DNA of 64,000 bases from Rhizobium cauense (GTDB lineage: Bacteria; Pseudomonadota; Alphaproteobacteria; Rhizobiales; Rhizobiaceae): positions 1 through 64,000 of the forward strand of contig NZ_JAEUAT010000021.1 in NCBI RefSeq assembly GCF_019511525.1, in the 5' to 3' direction. The notes beneath the pieces were generated by a model. That model had not been told where the DNA came from. It ran no database searches and saw only the letters and a program-made list of their open reading frames with translations. Numbering within the stretch: position 1 is the stretch's first letter; each line of letters opens with the position of its first letter. This document shows positions 35,559 to 44,955 of the stretch, piece after piece. The position numbers and the translations under genes were made by a program.

Positions 35559-35816
35559 TCTCGGCTCGGTTCCGCGCCGACCGTCCCTAGCGGTCTGGCG
35601 GACGCATCGCGTTGCCGAAGTCGCGTGCATTCATCTGCACGCAACCTTTGCCGGCAGCCAATAGGAACGCTCGATCGAGTCGGAGTTTTCCCGACCATCC
35701 CTCGCATGACTGGAAGATGAACGTCGGTTTCAGTACGCATTCATTCGCGCTGTCTAATCTGCGGGTCCAACGGCGCCTTGGGCGTTAGATCAGCAGATGC
35801 AGAATGGAGACCGACC
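35559..35816. other. Intergenic, no feature recognised
   Basis: About 260 bases lie between two small plus-strand genes. I see no gene, terminator or promoter I can defend. Confidence 0.3.
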
Positions 35817-36101
35817 ATGAGAAAGCTAATTGTTACGGCCGTGGGCCTAGCGACGCTACTCGTGAGCGCGCCGGCTTTCGCGGACGGCATATACTTCGAA
35901 TTCGGCTCCGGGCCGCGCTACTATGACGATCCGCCGCCGCGCTACTACAGGCAGGCGCCGCGCTACGCATATGACGATGACTACTACAATTACGATCGTC
36001 CGCGTTATGCCTATCGGCAGAGATGCTGGCAGGAAGCATATCAGAAGAAGCGCCATCATCACTACATCACGAAGTACAGGACCGTTTGCCGCGACCGATG
36101 A
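35817..36101 (+). CDS. Tyr/Arg-rich small exported protein
   Basis: The 94-residue protein has a signal peptide (cleavage near AFA|DG, residue 22). The mature part is dominated by Tyr, Arg, Asp and Pro (PPPRYYRQAPRYAYDDDYYN) and has two Cys and a His run near the C-terminus. The start is ATG 35817 behind GGAGA. Similar low-complexity periplasmic proteins are common in rhizobia; no function is known to me. Confidence 0.7.
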   Translation: MRKLIVTAVGLATLLVSAPAFADGIYFEFGSGPRYYDDPPPRYYRQAPRYAYDDDYYNYDRPRYAYRQRCWQEAYQKKRHHHYITKYRTVCRDR

Positions 36102-36265
36102 TGTGGTGTGATCTCCCTGACCTGTACTTGTGATGGCGTGCCGCATGGCGCGCGCCATGCCTTTTTCGCCACGCGCTCGACTGTCAGAGCGCAAAAAGGT
36201 GATTGGCTCCGGCGCCTGGGCTGCGATAGGACTTCGCGAATGATTGCCTGCGCTGGAGCCACTAA

Positions 36266-37015
36266 GTGTCGATTGCCGATATTTCCCTATTGAGCGCCCT
36301 TCTTGCCGGCGCGTTATCGTTTCTGTCTCCCTGCGTACTGCCTCTCGTTCCGCCCTATCTTTGCTATATGGCCGGCATTTCCGTCGAACAGTTTCGCGGC
36401 GGCAGCGCGGTTGCCGTTGCCCCGAATGCCCGCCGGGGCGTGTTGTTTTCGGCACTTTTCTTCACCCTCGGCTTTGCGACCGTTTTCGTGGCCCTTGGCG
36501 CCGGCGCCTCGAGCATCGGAATGGCGCTTCGTCAGCATCTCGATCTCCTGGCCAAGATCGGTGGGCTGATCATCATCGTTATGGGGCTGAATTTCCTGGG
36601 CGTCTTCCGAATCGGGCTCCTGGCGCGTGAAGCGCGCTTCCAGGGTAGCGGAAAGCCCGCAACGTTGACGGGTGCCTATGTCATGGGCCTTGCTTTCGCT
36701 TTCGGCTGGACGCCTTGCATCGGCCCCGTACTCGGCGCGATCCTCGGCGTGGCAGCTTCGCGAGAAACGGTGGGCTCAGGTGCCGGCTTGCTAGCCGTCT
36801 ATTCGCTCGGCCTTGCCGTTCCGTTCTGGATTGCCGCCGGCTTCTCCGGCGCTTTCATGGGTTTCCTGACACGCTTCCGGAAGCATCTCGGAACGGTCGA
36901 GAAGGTGATGGGCGCCTTTCTGGTCCTGACTGGCCTTGCTTTCATGTTCGGTTTCGTCAGTGACGTCGCAATCTGGTTCCAGCAGACCTTTCCAATCCTG
37001 ATGAAAATCGGCTAA
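36266..37015 (+). CDS. ccdA: Cytochrome c biogenesis protein CcdA
   Basis: The 249-residue membrane protein has six segments and the two redox Cys in LSPCVLPLVPP (residue about 22) and FGWTPCIGPVLG, as in CcdA/DsbD membrane domains. It transfers reducing power from cytoplasmic thioredoxin to periplasmic thiols for cytochrome c assembly. The start codon is GTG 36266. Confidence 0.93.
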   Translation: MSIADISLLSALLAGALSFLSPCVLPLVPPYLCYMAGISVEQFRGGSAVAVAPNARRGVLFSALFFTLGFATVFVALGAGASSIGMALRQHLDLLAKIGGLIIIVMGLNFLGVFRIGLLAREARFQGSGKPATLTGAYVMGLAFAFGWTPCIGPVLGAILGVAASRETVGSGAGLLAVYSLGLAVPFWIAAGFSGAFMGFLTRFRKHLGTVEKVMGAFLVLTGLAFMFGFVSDVAIWFQQTFPILMKIG

Positions 37016-37054
37016 GCCGAACCTGCCCCGCAGAAATTTGCATTGGAATAACAG

Positions 37055-38005
37055 TTGTCCGATATCGTCAGTTTGCTTCTGCCGTTCTTCGGCTTGATCC
37101 TCATTGGCTATATCGCAGGCAAGGTGACGAAGCAGCCTGCCGATGCACTCGGCTGGATGAACACCTTCATCATCTATGCCGCCCTGCCCGCGCTGTTCTT
37201 CAAGCTCGTCTCGCGGACACCCTTCGAGGATCTCACGCGCATCGATTTCATTGCCACCGATCTCGCAGCAACCTATTCGATCTTCGTTGTTCTATTTGCG
37301 ATCGGTCGATGGGTCAGACGAAACTCGCTGGCAGACTGCACGATCCAATCGTTTGCCGGAGCTTATGGCAATATCGGCTACATGGGGCCCGGCCTTGCCT
37401 TGCTCGCGCTCGGTGAAGATGCTGCTGTTCCGGTCGCGCTCATCGTCTGCCTCGAGAATGCGCTGCATTTTGTCGTTGCGCCGGCGCTGATGGCGGCGGC
37501 GGGCGGTGATCGACGCTCAGCCAGTCGCCTGGCCATCGACATAGCGCGGAAGGTGGCGTTTCACCCCTTTATCCTCTCGACGGCGCTTGGCTTCATTGCG
37601 GCCGGCTTCCATATCGATCAGCCCCTCGCCTTCCAACGCTTCGTCGACTACCTCTCGCAGGCTGCGGCTCCTTGCGCGTTGTTTGCGATGGGCGTCACGC
37701 TTGCTCTGAGGCCGTTGAAGCGCGTACCGGCCGAGATCGGCTATATCGTTCCGGCCAAGCTTATCGTACACCCGATTGTCGTCTATCTCGCGCTCACGAC
37801 CGTCGGCGGCTTCGATCCGATCTGGGTCTACGCCGCCGTCCTGCTGGCAGCACTGCCGACGGCCACCAACGTCTTCGTTATCGGGCAGCAATACGGCGTC
37901 TGGCAGGAACGCGCCTCGGCGACGATTCTGATCACGACGACACTGTCAGTCGTGACAGTCTCGGCTGTGCTGATTGCAATCAAGTCAGGCTTTCTTCCTG
38001 CCTAG
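37055..38005 (+). CDS. AEC-family (auxin efflux carrier-like) transporter
   Basis: The 316-residue membrane protein has about ten segments in the AEC pattern. Features are LLPFFGLILIGYIAG at the start, the NIGYMGPGLAL motif in the first half, and ALPTATNVFVIGQQY near the C-terminus. AEC proteins export organic acids such as malate or malonate. The start is a TTG at 37055. Its 3' end overlaps the convergent ubiquinone hydroxylase gene by 21 bases. Confidence 0.87.
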   Translation: MSDIVSLLLPFFGLILIGYIAGKVTKQPADALGWMNTFIIYAALPALFFKLVSRTPFEDLTRIDFIATDLAATYSIFVVLFAIGRWVRRNSLADCTIQSFAGAYGNIGYMGPGLALLALGEDAAVPVALIVCLENALHFVVAPALMAAAGGDRRSASRLAIDIARKVAFHPFILSTALGFIAAGFHIDQPLAFQRFVDYLSQAAAPCALFAMGVTLALRPLKRVPAEIGYIVPAKLIVHPIVVYLALTTVGGFDPIWVYAAVLLAALPTATNVFVIGQQYGVWQERASATILITTTLSVVTVSAVLIAIKSGFLPA

Positions 38006-39196
38006 CTTGTCCTTGATGGCACCCGGAATGTCGCGCAAGCCGCGCCCAGGTTCGATGCCCTCGCGCATGACGATGCTGCGCAGCGGCGGCAGTGCCGACA
38101 GGATATGCAGGCCGGCAGCACGCATCATCTGAACGGGCAGGAAATCGGACAAGAGCGAGCGGTTGAGAAGATCGACGCTTGCCGTGCGGGTCATGATATC
38201 CGCACGACGCTTGCGATCGAACTGGTCGCCGGCATCGGCAGCGATCGGCAGTTCCGGCCGCGTGCAGAGGATATCCGAGAGCGCCATCACATCGCGCAGG
38301 CTAAGATTGAGCCCCTGTGCGCCGATCGGTGGGAAGACATGCGAGGCTTCGCCGATCAGGGCAATTCGCCCCTTGCCGGAGCGATGGGCCATCATGCCTG
38401 ACAGAGGCCAGAGCTGCAGGCCCTCTTCGACCGTCACCTTGCCGAGCAACGACTGCATTCGCTCCTCAACGACATTGCTCAGTTCAACGAGCGAAAGTTC
38501 ATTGCGGGCCACTGCATCCGAGGGGTTCTGGACCCATACGAGGCTGGAGCGGTTGCCCGGCAGCGGCACCTGGGTGAAAGGGCCGCTTTCCGTATGGAAT
38601 TCCGTCGAGATATTCTCGTGCGGCAGCGAATGCTCGAAGTTCAGCACCATGGCCGATTGCGGATAGGACCAGGTCTTCACATCGATTCCGGCTGTTTCGC
38701 GCAGCTTCGACTTGCGCCCATCGGCGCCAACCGCGAACGACGCCGAGAGTGCTTCGCCATCGGCGAGCGTGACGGTCACCGAATCGTCAGCGATATCGAT
38801 CACGTCGGCAAACGAGCTGAAGCGCGTGATGTTGCCCTCAGCGGCGATCGCAGCCTCCAGCACCTCCATCAGCGCTTTGTTCGGGAAATTGTAGCCGAAG
38901 GCCTCAAGATCGAGTTCAACGGAACGGAAGGTGGTGATCGGTGCCCGCAACAGTCGATTCGTGCCGTCGATGATCCGCATCGTCGAAAGCGGAGCAGCCG
39001 CCGGGCGCAGCTTTTCCCAAAGCGTCAATCTGTCGAGGAAACGGATCGACTGATCCATAAGGGCGGTCGTGCGCCTGTCCTGGCTTGGTGACGGCGGCGC
39101 AACAAGAGCCACGTTGCGTCCGCCGCGAGCCAAGGCAATAGCGGCGATCATGCCGGCAAGGCCACCACCGATCACCGCGATTTCAAAAGTCTTCAT
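37985..39196 (-). CDS. UbiH/COQ6-family FAD-dependent ubiquinone hydroxylase
   Basis: The 403-residue flavoprotein has an N-terminal Rossmann motif (VIGGGLAGMIAAIALARGG), a mid DG motif (GADGRKSKLRE, about residue 155) and the C-terminal FAD site GEASHVFPPIGAQGLNLSLRD. This is the pattern of UbiH/UbiF/COQ6 aromatic hydroxylases in ubiquinone synthesis. Which ring position it hydroxylates cannot be told. Confidence 0.9.
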   Translation of the reverse strand: MKTFEIAVIGGGLAGMIAAIALARGGRNVALVAPPSPSQDRRTTALMDQSIRFLDRLTLWEKLRPAAAPLSTMRIIDGTNRLLRAPITTFRSVELDLEAFGYNFPNKALMEVLEAAIAAEGNITRFSSFADVIDIADDSVTVTLADGEALSASFAVGADGRKSKLRETAGIDVKTWSYPQSAMVLNFEHSLPHENISTEFHTESGPFTQVPLPGNRSSLVWVQNPSDAVARNELSLVELSNVVEERMQSLLGKVTVEEGLQLWPLSGMMAHRSGKGRIALIGEASHVFPPIGAQGLNLSLRDVMALSDILCTRPELPIAADAGDQFDRKRRADIMTRTASVDLLNRSLLSDFLPVQMMRAAGLHILSALPPLRSIVMREGIEPGRGLRDIPGAIKDKLGRKKA

Positions 39197-39234
39197 TGCA
39201 CCGTTCCGTCAATTCTCTGACGGCGATCCGGTGC

Positions 39235-39747
39235 TTACGCGGCCGGCTTCGCCTGACGGCGCCAACTATAGCCCTTGCCGGCCTCCGCGTCACGCACAGC
39301 CGGTTGATAATGATGCGGAATCCCCGGCAGGCGATGCTCCGTGAGACGCTTTATCGCAGTCTCGTTGGTGACAGCGAAGCTGTCGATGCCGACACGCTGC
39401 ATCAGCGGAATCTGGTCGATCAGCACATCACCGACGGCGCGCAGTTCGTTCGTGAACCCAAGGCGCTCGCGCAGCAAGGATGCGTGGCTGAAGGCTCGGC
39501 CGTCGTTGAACGCCGGAAAAGCAACAGCGACAATCTCCAGGCGATAGAGGTAGGGCTCGAGCTTGCGAACATCGTCAGCCGGCTTGATCAGCACGCCGAA
39601 GCCGACCTCGTTGCTCTCGTCGGCCTTGGCGATCAACTCGTCCAGGGTAAGAAGGGGCTTTTGCCCCTCGCCTGCCTTCACCTCTTCCGTCTCGATCACC
39701 CAGGGATCGTTCTCGACGAAGCCTGTTTCTCTCCAGATCTTGGTCAT
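39235..39747 (-). CDS. DUF934 protein linked to sulfite reductase
   Basis: The 170-residue protein matches DUF934, which is nearly always encoded beside alphaproteobacterial cysI. It follows cysI by 10 bases on the same strand. A helper role in assimilatory sulfate reduction is inferred from this linkage. The start at 39747 (MTKIWRETGF) has GGAGAGGACG upstream. Confidence 0.85.
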   Translation of the reverse strand: MTKIWRETGFVENDPWVIETEEVKAGEGQKPLLTLDELIAKADESNEVGFGVLIKPADDVRKLEPYLYRLEIVAVAFPAFNDGRAFSHASLLRERLGFTNELRAVGDVLIDQIPLMQRVGIDSFAVTNETAIKRLTEHRLPGIPHHYQPAVRDAEAGKGYSWRRQAKPAA

Positions 39748-39757
39748 CGTCCTCTCC

Positions 39758-41428
39758 TTACGCCGCTTCCGCTGCCGAACCATACAGCGCGTCCTTGAAC
39801 GGCTGCGGACCAACGCGGCGATAGGCATCGAGGAAGATCTCCGACGGATCCTTGCGGATTGCCAGATATGTGTTGACGATCGTTTCGATCGCGTCCGTCA
39901 CCTTGTCGGGTTCGAAGCCGCGACCGATGATCTCGCCGATCGAAGTATGCTCGTCGCCAGAACCGCCGAGCGTGATCTGGTAGAGTTCCGCGCCCTTCTT
40001 TTCGACGCCAAGCAGGCCGATATGACCGACATGGTGATGGCCGCAGGCATTGATGCAGCCGGAGATCTTGATCTTCAGTTCGCCGATTTCAGCCTGACGA
40101 TCCGGATCGCCGAAGCGCTTCGAAATCTCCTGTGCGACCGGAATGGAACGCGCATTGGCAAGCGCGCAGTAGTCCAGCCCGGGACAGGCAATGATATCGG
40201 TGATGAGACCAGCATTGGCTTCGGCGAGACCGATGGCAACCAGACCGCGATATACAGCCTCGAGATCGGCAAGCGCCACATGCGGCAGGATCAGATTCTG
40301 CTCGTGGCTGACGCGGATTTCATCGAAGGCATATTCCTCGGCGATATCGGCAACCGCATCCATCTGGCTATCCGAAGAATCGCCCGGAATGCCACCGATC
40401 GGCTTCAGCGAGATCGTCACCATGCCGTAGTCTGGATTCTTGTGCGGTTGTACGTTCTGCTGCACCCAACGTGCGAATGCCGGATCAGCCTTCTTCCAGC
40501 GGGCAAGGTTTTCCCAGCCTTCGGCGCGCTCAGGCAGAGCCGGCGGCGCGAAGTAGGCGGTGATGGCCTCGACGTCAGCCTCCGGCAGCTTCAGTTCGGT
40601 GTCCTTGAGTTCCGCGAACTCGGCCTCGACCTGACGCGCTAGTTCCTCCGCGCCCGTTTCGTGAACGAGGATCTTGATGCGGGCCTTGTACTTGTTGTCG
40701 CGACGGCCATGCAGGTTATACACGCGCATGATCGCGGTCGTGTAGGACAGCAGGTCTTCTTCCGGCAGGAAGTCGCGGATCAGCTTGGCGATCATCGGTG
40801 TGCGACCCTGGCCGCCGCCGACATATACCGCAAACCCGATTTCACCCTTCTCGTTCTTTTTCAGATGCAGGCCGATGTCGTGGACCTGGATCGCAGCGCG
40901 GTCACGCTCGGCGCCGGTGACGGCGATCTTGAACTTGCGCGGCAGGAACGAGAATTCCGGATGCACCGAGGACCACTGGCGCAGAATCTCGGCGTATGGA
41001 CGCGGATCCGCAACCTCATCCGCGGCAGCGCCGGCGAAATGGTCAGCCGTGACGTTACGGATACAGTTACCCGAGGTCTGCATCGCGTGCATTTCGACGG
41101 TTGCAAGCTCCGCCAGAACATCCGGCATGTCCGAAAGCTTCGGCCAGTTGAACTGCAGGTTCTGGCGGGTCGTGAAATGGCCATAGCCACGGTCGTACTT
41201 GCGGGCGATATGAGCAAGCATACGCATCTGGCGCGAGCTCAGTGTGCCGTAGGGAATGGCGATGCGCAGCATGTAGGCGTGAAGCTGCAGATAGACGCCG
41301 TTCATCAGGCGCAGCGGCTTGAAAGCATCCTCGGCGAGCTCGCCGGAAAGGCGGCGCTGCACCTGGTCGCGAAACTGCTCGACGCGCTCGGCGACAAAAG
41401 CGTGGTCAAATTCGTCGTAACGATACAT
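39758..41428 (-). CDS. cysI: Sulfite reductase hemoprotein (nitrite/sulfite reductase family)
   Basis: The 556-residue enzyme reduces sulfite to sulfide. The siroheme/4Fe-4S Cys pairs are visible in ACPGLDYC and GCINACGHH near residues 420 and 460, and the siroheme-binding GGGQGRTP lies in the middle. It sits in the row cysG-DUF2849-cysI-DUF934, so the siroheme supplier is cotranscribed. A nitrite reductase role is less likely given the neighbours. Confidence 0.93.
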   Translation of the reverse strand: MYRYDEFDHAFVAERVEQFRDQVQRRLSGELAEDAFKPLRLMNGVYLQLHAYMLRIAIPYGTLSSRQMRMLAHIARKYDRGYGHFTTRQNLQFNWPKLSDMPDVLAELATVEMHAMQTSGNCIRNVTADHFAGAAADEVADPRPYAEILRQWSSVHPEFSFLPRKFKIAVTGAERDRAAIQVHDIGLHLKKNEKGEIGFAVYVGGGQGRTPMIAKLIRDFLPEEDLLSYTTAIMRVYNLHGRRDNKYKARIKILVHETGAEELARQVEAEFAELKDTELKLPEADVEAITAYFAPPALPERAEGWENLARWKKADPAFARWVQQNVQPHKNPDYGMVTISLKPIGGIPGDSSDSQMDAVADIAEEYAFDEIRVSHEQNLILPHVALADLEAVYRGLVAIGLAEANAGLITDIIACPGLDYCALANARSIPVAQEISKRFGDPDRQAEIGELKIKISGCINACGHHHVGHIGLLGVEKKGAELYQITLGGSGDEHTSIGEIIGRGFEPDKVTDAIETIVNTYLAIRKDPSEIFLDAYRRVGPQPFKDALYGSAAEAA

Positions 41429-41436
41429 CTGCTTCC

Positions 41437-41751
41437 TCAGACTGCAATGAATGCGGGGTCGGCAGGCTTGTAGCCCGGCGCGTATTCCATGGTCGGACCC
41501 TGGGCACGAATGCGCTCACGAAGGCGCAACGGCCAGAGCACGCCATCGGTTTCCTGAACCTCGACAACGGCGACATCCACCACTTGGTTGTCGGCATAGG
41601 ACTTCTTGCCGATCGCTTCCAACGCCACGACGGCCTCGGCATGGCGAGCGACAAGCGCCTCCTGCAGGGAGGTGACCCATTCGCCGTTGGCGTTCAGCCA
41701 GACTGCGACGCCATCCGTCAGCCGGTTGGCGGTCAGCACCTTGTCTACCAT
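41437..41751 (-). CDS. DUF2849 protein
   Basis: The 104-residue protein (VLTANRLTDGVAVWLNANG at the start) matches DUF2849, a small family found between cysG and cysI in Alphaproteobacteria. It starts two bases after the cysG stop. A role in sulfite reduction is inferred from context. Confidence 0.85.
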   Translation of the reverse strand: MVDKVLTANRLTDGVAVWLNANGEWVTSLQEALVARHAEAVVALEAIGKKSYADNQVVDVAVVEVQETDGVLWPLRLRERIRAQGPTMEYAPGYKPADPAFIAV

Positions 41752-41753
41752 GT

Positions 41754-43196
41754 TCAGCTCCTTGCAAATTCCTCGGACCGGGCGCGTTCGCGCACAAGCG
41801 GTTCCGACAGCTCGAAATTGGCGCCTGCGACAGCATCGCCGATAATCACCATGACCGGTCCGGTCAACTCGTCACGATGCTGCAGGTCGGGAAGATCCCG
41901 CAGAATACCGTGCAACAACCGGCGATCGGAACGGCTGGCATTCTCGATGACGGCAACAGTCGTTTCCGCGGGCAGGCCTGCCTGCATCAAACGTGCGGCC
42001 ACTGATGCAGCAACCGTGCGGCCCATGTAGACGGCGATCGTCGCGCCTGACACAGCAAGGCTTGCCCAATCCGGCAAGACATCGCCTGTCAGATCGTGGC
42101 CGGTCGTGAAGACCAGCGAAGAGGCAACGCCGCGCAGCGTCAGCGGCAGCTCGAAATCGGCGGCCGCGGCAAAGGCCGAGGTGATACCAGGCACGACTTC
42201 ATACGAAATACCCGCCATTCGCAGCGCCGCCATTTCCTCGCCTGCCCGGCCATAGACAAGCGGATCGCCAGACTTCAGGCGAACCACGCGCTTGCCTTCG
42301 CGACCGAGGTGCACGAGTAGATCATTGATCTCTTCCTGCGACTTCGAATGGCATCCCTTGCGTTTGCCGACCGACAGTCGCTCGGCGTCACGACGGCCCA
42401 TGTCTACAATTTCCTGGGGCACCAGCGCATCATAGACAATCACATCCGCTTCCATCATCACGCGCTGGGCGCGCAGCGTCAGCAGATCAACAGCACCCGG
42501 ACCAGCGCCGACAAGCCAGACATGACCTTCGATCTTTTCCGCCGCTTGCAGCAGACCGTTGGCCACGCGCCGCGCCTGCGGCAGATTTTCGTTGGCAACA
42601 GCATCGGCAACTGCACCGGAGAAGAACCGACGCCAGAACAGGCGGCGCGCCGCCCCCTTCGGCACGAGATGTTCGGCGGCCTTGCGATAGCTGACCGCAA
42701 GATCCGCGAGACGACCGAGCGATGGCGCAAGCAACTGGTCGATCTGCGCGCGGATCATCTGTGCGAGCACCGGTCCAGCGCCTTCCGTGCCGATCGCGAC
42801 AGCTACCGGTGCGCGGTTGACAAGAGCGGGCGTGAAGAAATCGCAATAATCGGGCTGATCGACCGCGTTGGCGGGGACCTTCTCGGCACGCGCCGCCCCG
42901 ACGATGGCGCGATCCTGCGCCGAGTCGCCGGTCGCCGCAAAGACGAGCGTTGCCCCACGGACCTGCTCGACGGCAAAAGCTGCACGCACCGTCTCGATCC
43001 GATTGGCGACCAGGTAAGCATGGTAATCGGCCTCAGGACGATCGGCATAAGCCACCACCCTCGCCTGCGTGTTCAGGAGCAGACGAACCTTGGCAAAGGC
43101 CTCGTCGCCATTGCCAAAAACGGCCGCGATCTTGCCTTCAACACGGAAGAAAGCAGGAAATACCGACAGTTGATCAGTCTTGAGAGGCATCGTCAA
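41754..43196 (-). CDS. cysG: Siroheme synthase CysG (multifunctional)
   Basis: The 480-residue fusion has an N-terminal precorrin-2 dehydrogenase/ferrochelatase part (residues 1-200, AAVFGNGDEAFAKV Rossmann loop). The C-terminal uroporphyrinogen-III methyltransferase part (from about 215: VWLVGAGPGAVDLLTL, then VRLKSGDPLVYGR) completes it. It makes siroheme for the cysI product encoded downstream in the same operon. Confidence 0.95.
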   Translation of the reverse strand: MTMPLKTDQLSVFPAFFRVEGKIAAVFGNGDEAFAKVRLLLNTQARVVAYADRPEADYHAYLVANRIETVRAAFAVEQVRGATLVFAATGDSAQDRAIVGAARAEKVPANAVDQPDYCDFFTPALVNRAPVAVAIGTEGAGPVLAQMIRAQIDQLLAPSLGRLADLAVSYRKAAEHLVPKGAARRLFWRRFFSGAVADAVANENLPQARRVANGLLQAAEKIEGHVWLVGAGPGAVDLLTLRAQRVMMEADVIVYDALVPQEIVDMGRRDAERLSVGKRKGCHSKSQEEINDLLVHLGREGKRVVRLKSGDPLVYGRAGEEMAALRMAGISYEVVPGITSAFAAAADFELPLTLRGVASSLVFTTGHDLTGDVLPDWASLAVSGATIAVYMGRTVAASVAARLMQAGLPAETTVAVIENASRSDRRLLHGILRDLPDLQHRDELTGPVMVIIGDAVAGANFELSEPLVRERARSEEFARS

Positions 43197-43452
43197 TCCA
43201 TTTCGAGGTTGCCGGAATATGCACTCTCTGCCCAGGCAAATGAAGAAACAGAAATTCCAAAGCCGGCACAGGCACGTATTCTTTTACTCGGGCTCCCGAT
43301 GATTTGAGTAAAAGTCACCGGTGCGGCCCTCCGAGCACACTCGAGCCTCTCGCAGCGCAGCAGAAAGCCTGTGACAAATCGGGTGCCTCGACCTTATCGG
43401 TATTTGCCTCCACTCCCGCTGGCGGTAAGGTGCGGCCTTCAAGGAGAAAGCC

Positions 43453-44040
43453 ATGTCCGACAAGACCATCGCCGCCCGCCTGCTCAACGTTATGGAACAG
43501 GACATTCTGCCTATGACTGAACGTGGGGTTGCCGCCGGCAACAAGGTCTTCGGCGCTGCGATCCTACGCAAGTCCGACCTCTCGCTTGTCGTTGCAGAGA
43601 CCAATAATGAGCTCGAAAACCCGCTCTGGCATGGCGAGGTGCACACACTGAAGCGCTTCTACGAGCTGGGTGAGAAACCAGCCACGAAGGACCTGGTCTT
43701 TCTGTCGACGCACGAACCCTGCACCATGTGCATGTCGGCCATCACCTGGGCGGGATTCGACAATTTCTACTATTTCTTCAGCCATGAAGATTCGCGCGAC
43801 GCCTTCGCCATTCCGCACGACCTGAAGATCCTCAAGGAAGTCTTCGGTCTGGAACCGGGCGGCTATCGACGCAGCAACGCGTTCTGGAACAGTTTCGCGA
43901 TTGCCGATCTTGTCGAGACCGAGGATGACCGTCAGAAAGCCGAGTTGAAGGCGCAGACAGCACGCATCAAGGCGCGCTACGACGCACTCTCCGACAGCTA
44001 TCAGGCATCCAAGAGCGACAACGACATTCCGCTGAATTGA
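43453..44040 (+). CDS. Cytidine/deoxycytidylate deaminase-type zinc protein
   Basis: The 195-residue protein has the zinc deaminase motifs HGEVH (residues about 58-62) and PCTMCMSA (about 95). A longer C-terminal tail than in TadA suggests another nucleoside or base deaminase. It directly precedes mazG (TGA then GTG), so both may act in nucleotide pool cleaning. Confidence 0.82.
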   Translation: MSDKTIAARLLNVMEQDILPMTERGVAAGNKVFGAAILRKSDLSLVVAETNNELENPLWHGEVHTLKRFYELGEKPATKDLVFLSTHEPCTMCMSAITWAGFDNFYYFFSHEDSRDAFAIPHDLKILKEVFGLEPGGYRRSNAFWNSFAIADLVETEDDRQKAELKAQTARIKARYDALSDSYQASKSDNDIPLN

Positions 44041-44880
44041 GTGACCATGGAAGCCTCCAAAGACATTTCTCGCCTGATCGAGATCATGGCCGCGCTGCGC
44101 AATACGGAAACCGGTTGCCCTTGGGACATCGTCCAGACCTTTGAGACGATCAAGCCCTACACGATCGAGGAGGCGTATGAAGTCTCCGACGCGATCGAGC
44201 GCAACGACATGGACGACCTCTGCGACGAGTTGGGCGACCTGCTGCTGCAGGTCGTGTTCCATGCGCGCATGGCGGAGGAAGCCGGCGAATTCTCCTTCGG
44301 CGATGTCGTCGAGGCAATCACCCGCAAGATGATCCGCCGCCATCCGCATGTCTTCGCCCGCTCCGATGCCGACACGCCAGATGCCGTCAAGAAACAGTGG
44401 GATGACATCAAGCAGGCAGAAAAGCGCGAACGAGCCGAACGGCGAGCCAAGCGCGGGGTCAACGAGGACTTCAAGGCTGGCTTCCTCGGATCGGTCCAGC
44501 GGAGCTTCCCTGCCCTGACCGAAGCGTTGAAGCTGCAAGAGCGCGCAGCGAAGGTGGGGTTCGACTGGTCCGCTCCCGAACCGATCCTCGACAAGATCGA
44601 GGAAGAAATCGGCGAACTGCGGGTTGCGCTGGCAGAAGGCGATCAGGCGAAGGTCACCGACGAGCTTGGCGACCTCATCTTCGCGGTCGTCAATATCGGT
44701 CGGCATGTCAACGCCGATCCGGAACAGGCGCTTCGCGGAACAAACACAAAATTCAGACGCCGTTTCAATCACATCGAGACAGTTCTTGATGCAGAAGGTG
44801 AGACTCTGGAAGCAGCGAGCCTGGAGCGGATGGAAGAGATTTGGCAAGCGGCAAAAGCGATCGAGCGACAGCTCGGATAA
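44041..44880 (+). CDS. mazG: Nucleoside triphosphate pyrophosphohydrolase MazG
   Basis: The 279-residue protein has two MazG domains. The first contains CPWDIVQTFETIKPYTIEEA and the EExxE-type metal box in LCDELGDLLLQVVFHA; the second has DELGDLIFAVVNIGRH. It hydrolyses NTPs and dNTPs to monophosphates. The start is GTG 44041 or ATG 44047; neither has a strong ribosome site, fitting coupling to the upstream gene. Confidence 0.94.
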   Translation: MTMEASKDISRLIEIMAALRNTETGCPWDIVQTFETIKPYTIEEAYEVSDAIERNDMDDLCDELGDLLLQVVFHARMAEEAGEFSFGDVVEAITRKMIRRHPHVFARSDADTPDAVKKQWDDIKQAEKRERAERRAKRGVNEDFKAGFLGSVQRSFPALTEALKLQERAAKVGFDWSAPEPILDKIEEEIGELRVALAEGDQAKVTDELGDLIFAVVNIGRHVNADPEQALRGTNTKFRRRFNHIETVLDAEGETLEAASLERMEEIWQAAKAIERQLG

Positions 44881-44955
44881 GGCACCTCGCCTGAACCGCC
44901 GCTAGCAGGCGCCACTGTCGGTGTTCGGACAACGGAAGCCAGGACAGAAACGTTC

